Shown here: piece by piece, positions 1 to 11,070 of the stretch
How the letters are laid out: each line of letters opens with the position of its first letter
How positions within the stretch are numbered: the stretch's first letter is position 1
Assembly (NCBI RefSeq): GCF_019320115.1
Contig: NC_089585.1
Location: forward strand, 141,531,426-141,595,425
Direction: 5' to 3'
Length of the DNA: 64,000 bases
Source: Miscanthus floridulus
Taxonomy: Eukaryota > Streptophyta > Magnoliopsida > Poales > Poaceae
The notes under the pieces: generated by a model
What the model was told of the DNA's origin: nothing
The model's database searches: none
What the model saw: the letters and a program-made list of their open reading frames with translations, nothing else
Program-made: the position numbers and the translations under genes

Positions 1-334
1 GTTAACGGGGACGGGGATGTGATGAATTCTCCGTAGTAGGGAAGAGAACGTTCCGGCGATACCCGATGGGTACATCCCCGTTGCCATCCCTGCTTCTGCC
101 AGTCATGGCGTTCCATCTCGTCTCGGTGGACGTCGTGGTGAACTGACGCGCCTGTCTTGTTCGTATAAGGGTTAGACAGAACAGCACTGGCACGTCTGAC
201 GCTGTTCTTAATGTGAACCCTCAGGTATGGCCCTATGGCCACGGGTTAAATCGAGACGTGATAGTCTCTTTTCTGGTATCAGAGTTTTGACCTAGGCCCA
301 TACGCTTGGACCTGGAGTGGTTGGCGGCGATATG

Positions 335-475
335 GGCCCCGTTCGGCTTACCTTATAATCCGCACTATTTAGCTTGTTTTTTTTTCAGCCGAAACAATGT
401 TTTTCTTTCACAATAATTCAGTCAGAACAGTGTTTTCAGCCAATTCAGCCAAGTTTCAGCAAGTCGAATGGGGCC
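335..475. mobile_element. 141-bp MITE, 3-bp target duplication ATG
   Basis: Terminal inverted repeats read GGCCCCGTTCG at the left and GGCCCCATTCG in reverse complement at the right. ATG lies on both sides (332-334 and 476-478). Removing the element plus one ATG restores the LTR sequence seen uninterrupted near 49060. Related copies lie at 1831-1967 (opposite orientation) and 62250-62390 (also 141 bp). A 3-bp duplication fits PIF/Harbinger (Tourist-like), although ATG is not the usual TWA target. Confidence 0.8.
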
Positions 476-490
476 ATGGGTCCCCGTCGG

Positions 491-1515
491 CAGGGCCGTC
501 TCAATAATTTTGAGGGCCCTCGTGCAAGTAAGGCACAAAGGGCCCAACAATCTAATCTTTCAAAATGACGTTTCAAATACATAATAGTACTACTAATAAG
601 AGATAACTTGCAGTATATATTTAGTTCAATAAAAAATGACATTACATCGAATTGAAGAAGCAAAAAGAACGGTAAAATAAATATTATGGTTACCTCAAAT
701 GTAGTGTTCTAGTGCTTTTTAAAAGAACCGCCTTCGGGCATTTCTGTACCACCATCATTGCCATCAGCTTGTGCAATTATTGGTTGATCTTGTTCGTGCC
801 TCTGATCTTGACGGACTTCGGCATTCATTGAACTTGGAAAAAAAACTTATGTATAGCACCTTTTTTTTTATTCTTTCTATTGATCTTCTAGTTTTCTCTG
901 TTTCCTTGTTTGATAACGACAAATGTTTCTTTGGCGGCATCTATCATTTTCAAAAAATATAATTGAATTAGAATTTAGAAAATTAGATTCCTACAACTGA
1001 TAACTGAACTGGAACTGCAAATTTGCAACTGCAATCACTTACCGTTGGCCACAGAGTCACGGAGCGCCGAGTGTCAAACTGACAAACTGATTCAACAAAA
1101 CTGGAAAAAAAAACTGATCAGGGACAGGGAGACATACAGCCAGATAGGGAACGCCGGAGGGCGGAGGCAAGACCAGAACCCGCTGATCGTGCGCTCGCCT
1201 TGTTGCTGAGTGCTGACCTGAAGGGCTGAAGGACTGCAGCATGCCGACGAGGTCACCGTGCCCACCGCCGGCCACCCTCAATCCGCAGAGATTCCCGCGA
1301 AGCACGCCGTCACCGAAACCGCAAAGGAAGTCGCGACTCGTGATGGCGAATACGAAGGGTCGCTCGCGACCAGGGATACGATCATACGAAGCGGCACCAT
1401 CAAATGGACTGTATGAGCCTGTATACCTGTAGTAATGAGGGATATACTCATGGGCCCCCAACGCCATGGGCCCCTGGCCGTCGCACTCCCTGCACCTGCC
1501 TATCAGACGGGCCTG
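491..1515. mobile_element. Non-autonomous hAT element, 1025 bp
   Basis: The ends are CAGGGCCGTCT and, in reverse complement, CAGGCCCGTCT (10 of 11 match). An exact 8-bp duplication CCCGTCGG flanks it (483-490 and 1516-1523), the hallmark of hAT transposition. No transposase frame is visible. The interior has a minus-strand open frame at 1057-1575 that runs through the element end into the LTR repeats, so it is not a gene. The element interrupts the Gypsy LTR described at 1-1796. Confidence 0.85.
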
Positions 1516-1523
1516 CCCGTCGG

Positions 1524-1710
1524 GCGAGGCGAAGCCCGCGGCCCCGGGGTCGAACGAGGCGAAGCACAAACCCAAGGTCGGACGAGGCGGAGCCCGCGGC
1601 CTTAGGGTCAGGCGAGGCGAAACCGGCCCCCCAGAGGTCGGGCGAGGCGGAGCCCGCGCCTTCGAAGTCGGGTGAGGCGGAGCCCGCGCACCTGAGGGTC
1701 GGTTGGAGCT
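1524..1710. repeat. Tandem GTCGGGCGAGGCGGAGCCC repeats inside the LTR
   Basis: About six imperfect units of roughly 30 bp, each with a core like GGCGAGGCGGAGCCCG and a short variable spacer. The same kind of array, more degraded, is at 49065-49330. It is a normal part of this LTR family and makes spurious long open frames on both strands. Confidence 0.7.
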
Positions 1711-1830
1711 TAGTCGCGCTCTTGACTACTCGGATAAATCAATACTAATAACCATTAGCTCCTACTCTTCGGGTACTCTAGTATTAGTCCCCGACACTAA
1801 GTGCCCCTGTTGTTTCCGCTTATTTCGGAT

Positions 1831-1967
1831 AGTCCCGTTCGGCCTGCTGAAACTTGACTGAAATTGACTAAAAAATATTGTTCTGTCTGAAATGTTGTGA
1901 GAGAAAAAATACTATTCTGACTGAAGAAAAACCGAACAAACCGGATTTAAGGTAAGCCGAACGGGCC
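1831..1967. mobile_element. MITE of the 141-bp family, inverted copy
   Basis: The sequence matches the reverse complement of the MITE at 335-475 over most of its length, including a right end AGGTAAGCCGAACGGGCC and a left end TCCCGTTCGG. Both ends have lost bases, and no clear 3-bp duplication is left. It lies about 570 bp downstream of the PAM16 stop codon. Confidence 0.65.
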
Positions 1968-2533
1968 AGCGAAAATCAGCACAGTGCCCAGGATCTGAGA
2001 GGACATTCTCCCTGTCGCTTGGTTGACAAACTGTTTCGTATATTACTTTGATTGATCTCACAGAGCATTATCGTGGATTCGTGGTGCAGTAATTCGCAGC
2101 AGAATAAATAAAAAAAAAATTTGTAGCGCACAGCAATCAGGAGCATTAGCATGGAAAAACATTGAGCTGAAATAAGCAAATACGGAGTACTACCCACACA
2201 ACGACAATTCCATCGCAGCAAAGGCCAAAGTCACCTTTCAAGACAAGGCGGGAATGGGACCTGTTATCTAAAACAAAAATTATCCCATCACAGCCAGCTA
2301 ACATACTATGAAATACAACCGCACTGAATGACGCGCTGCCGATGAGAATCAGCCAAAATTTCGTATCTTTGCTAAACATTATTCTAGGTCCAGCAAAGCT
2401 GCGTCATGTTACAACCAATCAACCTGATGCGCCCAACACACAACTCAAAACTGAACGATGATCTCTGGGCGCACCGGCAAATCGATCAACTAGGCATACT
2501 GCTTCGAACAGAAGCTAGGGCGTCTACCCAATC

Positions 2534-4100
2534 TCAGTTCGGTACATCAGGCTTTTTATATAAAGGTTCCAGGCATTCTTTCGCTCTATGAACCTTTGAC
2601 TGGACATAGAAGCTCCCGTTCTTGGCATTCCTCTCAAACATTGTGTCATACTTCTGCAAAGTATTCAAACAGGGGAAACTTGAAGTTAGGTCTGGCTCAG
2701 GCAATGGTTTTGTACAGATGGTCCTAACAGTATGGAGTTGACAGAAGCTAACATCTGCAGGAACGTATTTTGTGCATCATAAAACTATTGTCACAGACCT
2801 GGACAATCTCTTCCCACGTGGATTGTTCACTGATACCGAGAATTTGCCGGGCTTCTTGCTCAGTCATGGCCTTGCTAGCCCGTCTAATACCAGTTATAGC
2901 TTCTTGGGCAGCTCCAGTTTTGTTTGCATCTACATGAAAAATAAAAAACGATTAATTGATTTTCAAAAGGAATATGGCACATGGATAACGTGGCCATGCA
3001 GATGCTTTTTTCCAGAATGAAAGCCAACTCTCTTTATAGGTAAATAGAGGAAGGTAAGACATTTAATTCAGAAGCATTATAGTGCCTTTATTCATCTTGC
3101 TACAATCTATAAGTTAGCATTCATACAGTCATTTTGTTATACACAGAACCTAATCAATTCAGTCAAAATCAGGTTCCGCATAGAAGTTCCAAACACAGAG
3201 CCCAAAACTACTTATAGAGTTGACACTTCAATACTAGGAAATTGGTTTTTCTATGCATGTATACGAGGACTTCACATATCCTTCAATACTAGGAAAAGCC
3301 ATCATGGAATTTACCATCAATATTGGTTCACAAATGCAGAATTGTTTGAAAGAAAGTAATTCATTTTCACATCTTTGATTTGCAATTTAACAAAGCAGTC
3401 CAGGCAATGTGCCAATGTCCAAAAATCTGAGGACTGACACAAATACACAATGGCTGGGTAGCGGCTACCCTGGTATGGTACCATAATATCACCACCATCC
3501 AAACCGTGACAGGATGACAGCCCGCATTCCATGGACCAACGCCTCAATATATATTTTTTGGTGTCGATTATATGCTTCGACAGATAGCACTAAGAACAAG
3601 AACACATTTTTGAATCTCTAATTTGTATTTTGATAAGCAGAGCTGCTCCAAATGATACACCTAAATCTTAGGAAAAAGTGACTGACTAAAAAAAAATCGT
3701 TTTTAGCACTGTGAGCCAGATATCACCAAACAGAGTTGCAGGTAACCACTGACGATAACTGCCTCCCCAATCACTAACACCTCAGGCAGAGACACCGCCA
3801 TGGTTTCACGATTCAAGTCACCGTACAGTCAAAGTAGCCCGGAAATCCTACGTTTTTTGACAAGGTAGGACAGAAGGGGGAGCACTCACTGACGATGGCC
3901 TGACGGTAGGCCTGGAGCATGGCCCTGCCCACCACGGTTCCGCCCATGACGATCAGATTCGCGAGGAGCCGGCCCGCCTGTGCGTTAGACCAGAAGCGTC
4001 AGACGCGAGACAAATAAAAATAACCTCTAGCGAAGCAGCGCGCGAACAAATCCCTAGCAGGAGTCGGGTGGAAAAGGGAATCGAAAAATCAGCGCACCAT
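2534..4100 (-). CDS. PAM16: PAM16/TIM16-like mitochondrial import motor subunit, four exons
   Basis: Complement of 2534-2653, 2799-2929, 3890-3977 and 4098-4100: 342 coding bases, 113 residues, close to the usual plant length of about 116. Introns are GT-AG (donors GTGCGC, GTGAGT, GTCTGT; acceptors CACAG, TGTAG, TGCAG) and exon phases agree. The first coding exon holds only the ATG, and codon 2 begins exon 2. Residues 2-30 (AGRLLANLIVMGG, then VGRAMLQAYRQAIV) form the N-terminal hydrophobic anchor. Residues 40-100 are the J-like domain, with SKAMTEQEARQILGIS, STWEEIVQKYD and SKVHRAKECLE. Where a true J protein has HPD, this has YDTMFERN, as known for PAM16. In the family this protein sits at the TIM23 inner-membrane channel, pairs with PAM18/TIM14 and holds its stimulation of mitochondrial Hsp70 in check. 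The Arabidopsis homologue (TXR1/MUSE5) also affects thaxtomin sensitivity and immunity. The C-terminal tail KKPDVPN is short. No disabling change is seen. Confidence 0.93.
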
Positions 4101-4177
4101 GGCGATGTATCCTCCTTCCCCCTCCTGCGACGGCGGCGGACGGCGAAGAAGAAGAAGGGGACCTAGAGACTAGGGGC

Positions 4178-4422
4178 TGGGCTGGTTTGGCCGAGAGGGA
4201 GGAGGAGGAGGAGGCCTCGCTCGCGGGGGACGGCCACCAGGGGGGGCTCCGATTTTCGCAGGGAAGTGGCGGCTCCGGCAGGCGGCCGTTGCGTTGGTGG
4301 TGGACGGTGGTGTTTGGTTTTGGCTTGTCAGCCGTGAACCGTCGTGCGGCTTTGGGCTTTAGGTTCATCTTGGGCGTCACGAAAGACGAAAGTGGGATGG
4401 GACGCGCACGCACTGGTGGGCT
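4178..4422 (-). promoter_or_regulatory. Putative PAM16 promoter with three site II-like TGGGCT motifs
   Basis: TGGGCT occurs at 4178-4183, 4353-4358 and 4417-4422, within about 325 bp upstream of the PAM16 start, in a GC-rich stretch. TGGGCY (site II) elements are established as enriched in promoters of plant nuclear genes for mitochondrial proteins and are bound by TCP factors. That these copies work is inference. No transcription start was mapped. Confidence 0.45.
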
Positions 4423-4454
4423 GGGCAAATTTAAGTCACTCTAGTTTTTTTTTT

Positions 4455-4567
4455 TTCAAAATACATAGGTTTACTACGTATTTAGATATAATATATATCT
4501 AAACATGGAATAAAAGTTATATATTTAGAAAAAAATCATAACGATTTATAATTTAAAATGAAGAGAG
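4455..4567. mobile_element. Stowaway-like MITE relic
   Basis: The right end reads ATTTAAAATGAAGAGAG followed by TA, the usual Stowaway terminus with decay. The interior has the typical TTAGATATAATATATATC block. The left inverted repeat is largely replaced by a T run, so the boundary there is approximate. Confidence 0.6.
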
Positions 4568-5098
4568 TACAAACTATGGTTGCACAAATATACATCAACT
4601 TCTTTTTTTAAGAGAAATTGAGTAGGACATTTCATAATGCGCAACTTATATAACACAGTCCTCTTTAGAGTCTAAACGGGCTAAAATGAACTAGAAAGGC
4701 GACAATGAGCCTTAGGAAAAAAATTCTATGCACTCGTATTATAGTACGACTCCATACGGCACCGTCTACAAGCCGTCCACGTACCCTTCCGTGCTAATCT
4801 TGATGTATAGCCCAGCAGCCGGATGGAACAACGACCCGCGCATCATGTGGGCGGGCGGGCGGTCTTCCACAATGTGGAAGTAGAGCCAGAAAAAAAAACC
4901 GGGGCCCACAGCTAAAACCAGGAACGCTCCTCAAGTGTTGCAATGTGGACAGCAACTGGTGGTGGAACCCGCGTAAGAGATAAAAAAAATACTACTCAGA
5001 AGTAGCCATGCAACTGGTACTCGGCTGGGAGCAGCGTGAGCACAAAAGTAAAAGGAAATTGTTTTCTATTCAATGGTTATCAGTTGAGAGCGGCGCAC
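4568..5098. other. Intergenic, nothing recognised
   Basis: Mixed AT-rich and GC-rich sequence between the PAM16 promoter side and a MITE. No open frame with codon structure, no splice pattern and no RNA gene was recognised. Confidence 0.5.
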
Positions 5099-5235
5099 GC
5101 CTGTTCGGCTGGGGCTGGCTGGCTGGCTGGGCTGGCCAGCCCCTCACATGGATACTATTTATATGAATCAGCTAGTAGTACTTCTCTCTTACATAAACGA
5201 ACCAGCAATGATACGAACCAGCCAACCGAACAGGC
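5099..5235. mobile_element. 137-bp MITE with GCCTGTTCGG ends
   Basis: The left end is GCCTGTTCGGCTGG and the right end in reverse complement is GCCTGTTCGGTTGG (13 of 14). A GGCTGG repeat follows the left end. The flanks (cac/tcc) do not give a clear target duplication, so one edge may be off by a base or two. Superfamily is uncertain (Tourist-like or hAT-derived). Confidence 0.6.
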
Positions 5236-6065
5236 TCCGCTCCTTGTTTTTCTGGCACCGATACAAGTTGGAACTGATTGCTGCAATGGGAGGAGCGGTT
5301 CTCAATTTCTCTCTCTCTAAAATAAGCATCACTCAAGCCATACGCCGTGGAGGGCCTAGAGGAAAAGTGACGGAGCCAGCCAGAGAGTATCGACATGCGT
5401 GTGGTGGGGCTAGAGGACACGCATCGTGGGCAGGAGGTGTGTAGGGCATGCAAGTTGCGACACCACCGCATAGAATTTTATTCCCTTAGATTAGAGGAGC
5501 CACACCATCGATTTCGCGCTGTGGCCATTGATGCTCGGTTATGAAAATGAGAATCTTGCACCGGGCGGGGCTTTGCGTTGTCATCGGTGCTCACTACGCT
5601 TGACTGGAAAAAATAAGATATGTCAATAGTACGTATAGAGTTAGATGTCCAAAAAAAAAGGTTCTCGTGTGAAGGAAATGGGTGGTTTGCTAGCCGTGCC
5701 TTTTTCTTTGAGGGTAAGGCCCCCGCGTTGGATTTATATCGATGCCGGAATATTGCAACGACAAAAGGGTCTCTTTGGAAGGAGAAGTGAAAACACACCT
5801 TTAATGCACAAATCCACAAAAGTTGGTAAAACCAGAGAAACCACATTCCAGTGGCTTCACCAACCTGTCAAAAACGGCTTGAGCTCTCTGTTGCTTGGTT
5901 GCAGGTTGCAGCCGTTTCTCAGAGAAAGGTTCGGCACCTAAAACTATAGAGAAGCTGAAGCTAAAGCTGTTAAGTCCTGGTACCCTAAGTTCAAACATCG
6001 TGTGTGATGTGTATATGATGGTTGAAATGATTGAAGCCTCGGCTAATATTAGTGCAAATGAGGAT
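5236..6065. other. Intergenic, no gene recognised
   Basis: Short open frames on both strands overlap one another and show no similarity that I recognise. A block near 5880-5970 with GCCGTTTCTCAGAGAAAGG and GAAGCTGAAGCTAAAGC resembles grass MITE ends but could not be bounded. Confidence 0.4.
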
Positions 6066-6070
6066 AGAAC

Positions 6071-6341
6071 TGTGAAGTTGGAAGAAACGTGGCTGTCTAT
6101 CTTGACTCACCACGGTTACATGTTATGTATATATAAGAGTACAGGAGCGCAGGAGATTGCCTTGTGCTATAATCCAAGATTGGAGATCTAACCTGAGTAC
6201 AACATAATTAAGGTAACTCTAAACATGGAAGCGCATGTCCTAGAATATCTCCAATCATAGATAACGAGACCGTGTGCACCACGCTTACATTATACATGGA
6301 CAACACGTTTCACACTATGGAATATAACTCTAGTTCTAACA
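6071..6341 (-). repeat. 3' LTR of the young Copia
   Basis: 271 bp, differing from the 5' LTR at a single place (GAAGCGCATG here, GAAGCACATG there). TG/CA ends are intact. Confidence 0.95.
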
Positions 6342-6348
6342 TCCTCCC

Positions 6349-9300
6349 TCAATCCAAGCTTCTCTTGCGACGAAGATTGAGATTGCTCTTAAACAGCTCA
6401 TACTTGCCAACAGAGAGAGCCTTGGTGAAGCCATCAGCTAACTGATCTTTGGTAGATATAAACCGAACCTGTAGCTGTTTCTTAAACACTCTTTCTCGGA
6501 CAAAATGAAAATCTATCTCAATATGTTTTGTCCTTGCATGGAACACCGGATTGGCAGATAAATATGTTGCACCTAAGTTATCACACCATAGAATTGGCGC
6601 CTGAGATAACTTGACACCAAGTTCTCCCAAAAGTGACTCGAGCCAGATCAATTCGGCGGTTGCATTAGCCAATGATTTATACTCTGCCTCTGTACTGGAC
6701 CTTGAGACAGTAGCTTGTTTCCTTGCACTCCAAGATATAAGATTTGGTCCTATGAATATAGCAAATCCTCCAGTTGACCTCCTATCATCAACACTACCAG
6801 CCCAATCCGCATCGGAAAAAGCACTCAAACGTAAAGAACTTGACCGTGCAATAAACAAGCTTGTGTCTGAGGTGTATTGAACATACCGAAGTATTCGCTT
6901 AACAGCTGTAAAATGAGTACTTGTTGGACTATGTAAAAACTGGCACACCTTATTTACTGAGAAAGCCAAATCTGGTCGAGTAATAGTAAGATATTGGAGC
7001 GCACCAACAATGCTCCTGTATCTTGTACTGTCTTCTGCACTGAGGGGCGTCCCATCCTGACTTGATAAACGTTCAGTCACAGCAAGAGGAGTAGGCACGC
7101 CTTTACACTTCTTCATGCCTACCCGTGTTAGGATCTCATTAGCATACTTCTCCTGTGACAATTGTAGTCCACGGTTATCTCTAGCCACTTCAATTCCCAG
7201 AAAATAGTGCAAATCACCAAGATCTTTCAAGGCAAAGTCTTCTCTCAAATCACTAAGCAGAGCCTTAACAGCATCACTTGATGAGCTTGTCACAATGATA
7301 TCATCAACATAAATAAGCATGTAAATTGTAATTCCAGATTTATTATATATAAATAGAGATGTATCAGATTTGGAAGCCTTGAATCCAAGCTTCACAAGTT
7401 TGGAGCTAAGTCTTGCATACCATGCTCTTGGAGCTTATTTTAGGCCATATATTGCCTTGTCAAGTCGACATACCAGCTGAGGTTTACTTGGGTCTTCAAA
7501 ACCAGGCGGTTGTCGCATATATACTTCCTCTTCCAGAACACCATGCAAAAACGCGTTCTGTACATCCAATTGTTTTAAACACCAATTTCTAGATACAGCA
7601 ATTGACAGAACCAACCGCACTGTAGCAATCTTGACCACAGGACTAAATGTATCCTCATAATCAATTCCATATCGTTGTTTGAATCCTTTTGCCACCAAAC
7701 GAGCTTTGTATCTATCAATCGAACCATCAGCTTTCCTTTTGATTTTATAAACCCATTTGCAGTCAATAAGATTACTGCCCTTCTCTGCTTCAACAAGATG
7801 CCATGTCTTATTTTTTATCAAGGCTGAGTATTCTTCGGTCATGGCTTGTTTCCACTTGGGATCATTTAAAGCCTCATGAAAACGAGTAGGTTCTCCCGTT
7901 GCACAATAGTTCAGCCATCGAACCGTACCATCCGTGAAAATCTTAGGTTTTACAATGCCGGATGTTGAGCGTGTACGATGATGAGCAGAAGGTGCTTCAT
8001 TTGTTACCGCTGGAGAGGATTGTGAAGATGCACCAGATCCTTGTGCGTTCGAAAATCCGCCGTTATCAGGTGCCGCCGTCGTGATTTGCGACGCAGGTGC
8101 CGGTGCAGGCCCAGAGGGGAGCCCCCCATGCGTCGAAGGGCCATCAGACGCAGGCGAATCTGCCTCGATGGGCGCACTGGAAACCTGGTCAGGAACCGGC
8201 TGTAGGGCAGGAGAATCTGCTCTGGGATCGGAGCTTAGATCATTGGCACCCAACGGATCCGTGTGCTGCATTTAAAAAACATCAGGGGCGACGTCTTCTG
8301 AATAATTTTCCATCCCTGGATCCTGCACACAAGCTGAGTCCTCAACAGATATATTAGTATCATTAGCAATGCAATCTACACCCCCTGAATTTAAAAGGTG
8401 ACTAGGCAGGAGATTTATTTCTTGACGAAGACGGGGTCCAGCATTTGGGTGAAGCTTGGAAAAGGGAAAAACATCTTCGTCAAAAATGACATCACGAGAG
8501 ATATAGATACGGCCTGAATCAAGATCCAAACATTTGTAACCCTTGTGCAGTGTGCTATAGCCAAGAAAAACACACTGGATAGAACGAAATGCTAACTTAT
8601 GAGCATTGTATGGTCTTAGGTTAGGCCAACACGCGCAGCCAAAAACACGGAGGAAGGAATAATCTGGTTTCTCATGCAGTAGACGCTCATGTGGTGTATC
8701 AAAATTGAGAATTTTACTTGGAAGCATATTAATAAGATGGGCTGCGGTTAAGAAGGCATGACCCCAATATTTTAGGGGCATGCCGGCATTGGCTAAAAGA
8801 GCTAGACCGACCTCCACAATATGACGGTGTTTTCTTTCTGCTATTCCATTCTGTTGATGGGCATGAGGACAAGAAACATGGTGGATAATGCCAATGCGGC
8901 GGAAAAAGGAATGAAGCTTCTCATATTCACCTCCCCAATCTGATTGAACGGTTTTGATCTTCCTCTCAAATTTCCTCTCAACCATTTGTTGAAATTCTTG
9001 GAAAACTTGCAACACATCAGATTTTTTCTTGATAAGGTAGATCCATGTAAATTTACTAAAATCGTCAATGAAGCTCACATAATATGTATATTGACCCATG
9101 GATATAGGAGCAGGTCCCCAAACATCTGATGCAATTAACTCCAAAGGATGGGTAGAAACACTAGTAGATACAGAGTAGGGTAATTGATGACTTTTAGCCA
9201 TCTGACACGAGTTACACACTGACTCAAGATGTTTAGTACTAACACAAGGGAGATTATTTGAACTAATGACCTTCTCAACTATAGGAAACGCCGGATGACC

Positions 9301-10656
9301 AAGCCGATTATGCCATTTATTTGTAGATGATCTACTGACTCCAAAAGCTTGCTTAATGGGTGCTTCTACCGAGATAGGATAAAGGCCGCCATAGGATCTA
9401 CCTTGCTGCAGGATTCTCTTTGTTTCCCGATCCTTGATAAGAAAGAAGTTAGGATGAAATTCAACAAAGATATCATTATCTCGAGTAAGCTTATGGACAG
9501 AAAGGAGATCTTTCTTTATGGAAGGAACATGAAGCACTTTATTTAAGTGGAGATCTTTATCAGGGGTATGTAAAATTGCATGGCCAATGTTACTAATTTT
9601 CATACCTGCGCCGTTGGCGGTGTGGATCTTATCTTGGCCTTGATACTGATCATGCATTGTCATCTTTTCAAGCGCCCCAGTAACATGTTCCGAGGCTCCA
9701 CTATCCACATACCAGTTTGTGTCATAGCCGTATGCAGTATTTGCTGCACCAACTGTCTTCTGATAGTTGCTATCTTCTTCATATCGATACCAGCAGCGGT
9801 TAGCCAAGTGACCCCCTTTCTTGCATATCTGACAGATTGGATCATCATTACTTTGACCTTGTTTAGGTGCATTGCCTCTTCCTGAATTTGGAGCACCACG
9901 ACCGCCTCCATGGCCTGGATTTGAGCGCCCACGACCATAGTTGTTGTTACGGCCGCGTCCTCCAGAATTTCTTCCAGAACCTCGACCACGTCCTACCATG
10001 TTGGCCGAAGATTGGAACTGCCCGTTCTCTTGGAACATCTCCATACGCTGATCAAAGATGAGTAGCTGCGAATATAACTCACTCAAGGAAAGGTCACGAC
10101 CAAGCATGGAAGTGACAAAAGGGTTGTAGTCAAAATCAAGTCCATTAAGGACAAAGTGAATCATCTCATCATCATCCACAACTTTCCCAACAGCGGCAAG
10201 TTCATCTTTGTATGAACACATCTTGGTAAAATAAGCAGCAGATGACATGTTACCCTTCTTTGTAGTAGACAGGAGGACACGAAGATTTGCAACCCGTGAC
10301 TTTGATTGTGCAGCAAACATCTTCTCCAGAACTCCCCACGCTTCTGCCGCCGTGGTTGCTGAAGCCACCGGCGCAAGTGCTTCGGGGGAGAGAGAATTCA
10401 GCAGATAGCTCAGAACCTGCTGATCGTTCTTCATCCAGGAGCTATACTCCGGATTATGGATCATCACCTTCTTACCATCGTCTTGATCAGCTTCCAGATT
10501 CTTGGGTGGTTTTGGGGTGGTTCCATCTAGGAACCCCATAAGCTCTGCTCCTCTAACAGCCGGAAGGAACTGCGCCCTCCAGAGGAGATAGTTGTCTCGC
10601 TTGAGCTTCTCGGAGACTTTGCCGAAGGGCGATGGCGTCGTGCTTGAGGAGGCCAT
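6349..10656 (-). pseudogene. Copia gag-pol polyprotein, one frame with two TAA stops
   Basis: 1436 codons in one uninterrupted reading frame from ATG at 10656 to TGA at 6349, broken only by TAA at 8272-8274 and TAA at 7435-7437. There is no frameshift. In order: a gag (UBN2-type) region over roughly residues 1-230; an RGRG-rich stretch; a CCHC knuckle CQICKKGGHLANRC; protease motif WYVDSGASEHVTG; the integrase HHCC region (HNRLGH, CNSCQ) and catalytic core (SDVWGP, DDFSKFTW, QSDWGGEYE); reverse transcriptase with YVDDIIVTS; RNase H with STEAEY and [11 protein letters not shown]. The second stop falls inside YGLK-stop-APRAWY, where the family has Gln, so CAA became TAA. The first lies in the variable linker between integrase and reverse transcriptase. 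Normal domain residues are otherwise present. Confidence 0.93.
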
Positions 10657-10785
10657 GGTCGTCGGCGTCGGTCCCTGATCGAAACAGGGCTCAGATCTTG
10701 CGCGTCCCTGATCGATACAGGGCTCGTGGCGATCTTGAGTCGACGATCTTCAAGTCGGCGACTTTGGATGTACTATTGGAAGAGA

Positions 10786-10799
10786 GGCTCTGATTACCA
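10786..10799 (-). other. Copia primer-binding site
   Basis: On the minus strand TGGTAATCAGAGCC directly follows the 5' LTR. It matches the initiator-Met tRNA complement TGGTATCAGAGC with one extra A. Confidence 0.8.
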
Positions 10800-11070
10800 T
10801 GTGAAGTTGGAAGAAACGTGGCTGTCTATCTTGACTCACCACGGTTACATGTTATGTATATATAAGAGTACAGGAGCGCAGGAGATTGCCTTGTGCTATA
10901 ATCCAAGATTGGAGATCTAACCTGAGTACAACATAATTAAGGTAACTCTAAACATGGAAGCACATGTCCTAGAATATCTCCAATCATAGATAACGAGACC
11001 GTGTGCACCACGCTTACATTATACATGGACAACACGTTTCACACTATGGAATATAACTCTAGTTCTAACA
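10800..11070 (-). repeat. 5' LTR of the young Copia
   Basis: 271 bp with intact TG/CA ends and a TATATATA block that may serve as the TATA element. Flanked outside by AGAAC. Confidence 0.95.

Larger units (their letters stand above)
1..1796 (-). mobile_element. Gypsy-type LTR, truncated by window start, with nested insertions
   Basis: Positions 1-334, 479-490 and 1524-1796 align by eye with the LTR at 48346-49375: the same run of a gcgatatgg-tccccgtcgg block followed by repeated GTCGGGCGAGGC-type units. The copy ends CCCCGACA at 1796. The second copy begins TGTCGGTG beside a primer-binding-like site, so the family has TGTCGG/CCGACA ends and this copy reads on the minus strand. It is split by a MITE (335-475) and an hAT element (491-1515). 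Whether it is a solo LTR or part of a longer element cannot be told, because the other end lies outside the window. Confidence 0.7.
6071..11070 (-). mobile_element. Young, structurally complete Copia retrotransposon (5.0 kb)
   Basis: Two 271-bp LTRs (6071-6341 and 10800-11070) flank one coding frame. Target duplications AGAAC sit at 6066-6070 and 11071-11075. Reading on the minus strand, the element starts TGTTAGAACT and ends TTCACA. Next to the 5' LTR is TGGTAATCAGAGCC (10786-10799), a near match to the initiator-Met tRNA primer site; next to the 3' LTR is a purine tract GAGGGAGGA (6342-6350). Domain order gag, protease, integrase, reverse transcriptase, RNase H places it in Copia. It inserted about 160 bp from the stop of the NPF pseudogene. 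Confidence 0.95.

Noticed and set aside
276..290. TGGTATCAGAG, resembling a Met-tRNA primer site
   Set aside because: It lies inside a Gypsy LTR and the homologous copy (near 49000) reads CGGTGTCAGAAG, so it is a chance match.
1057..1575. 172-residue open frame on the minus strand
   Set aside because: It crosses the end of the hAT element into the LTR repeats, has Gly/Pro/Arg-rich composition from the repeats, and matches no family.
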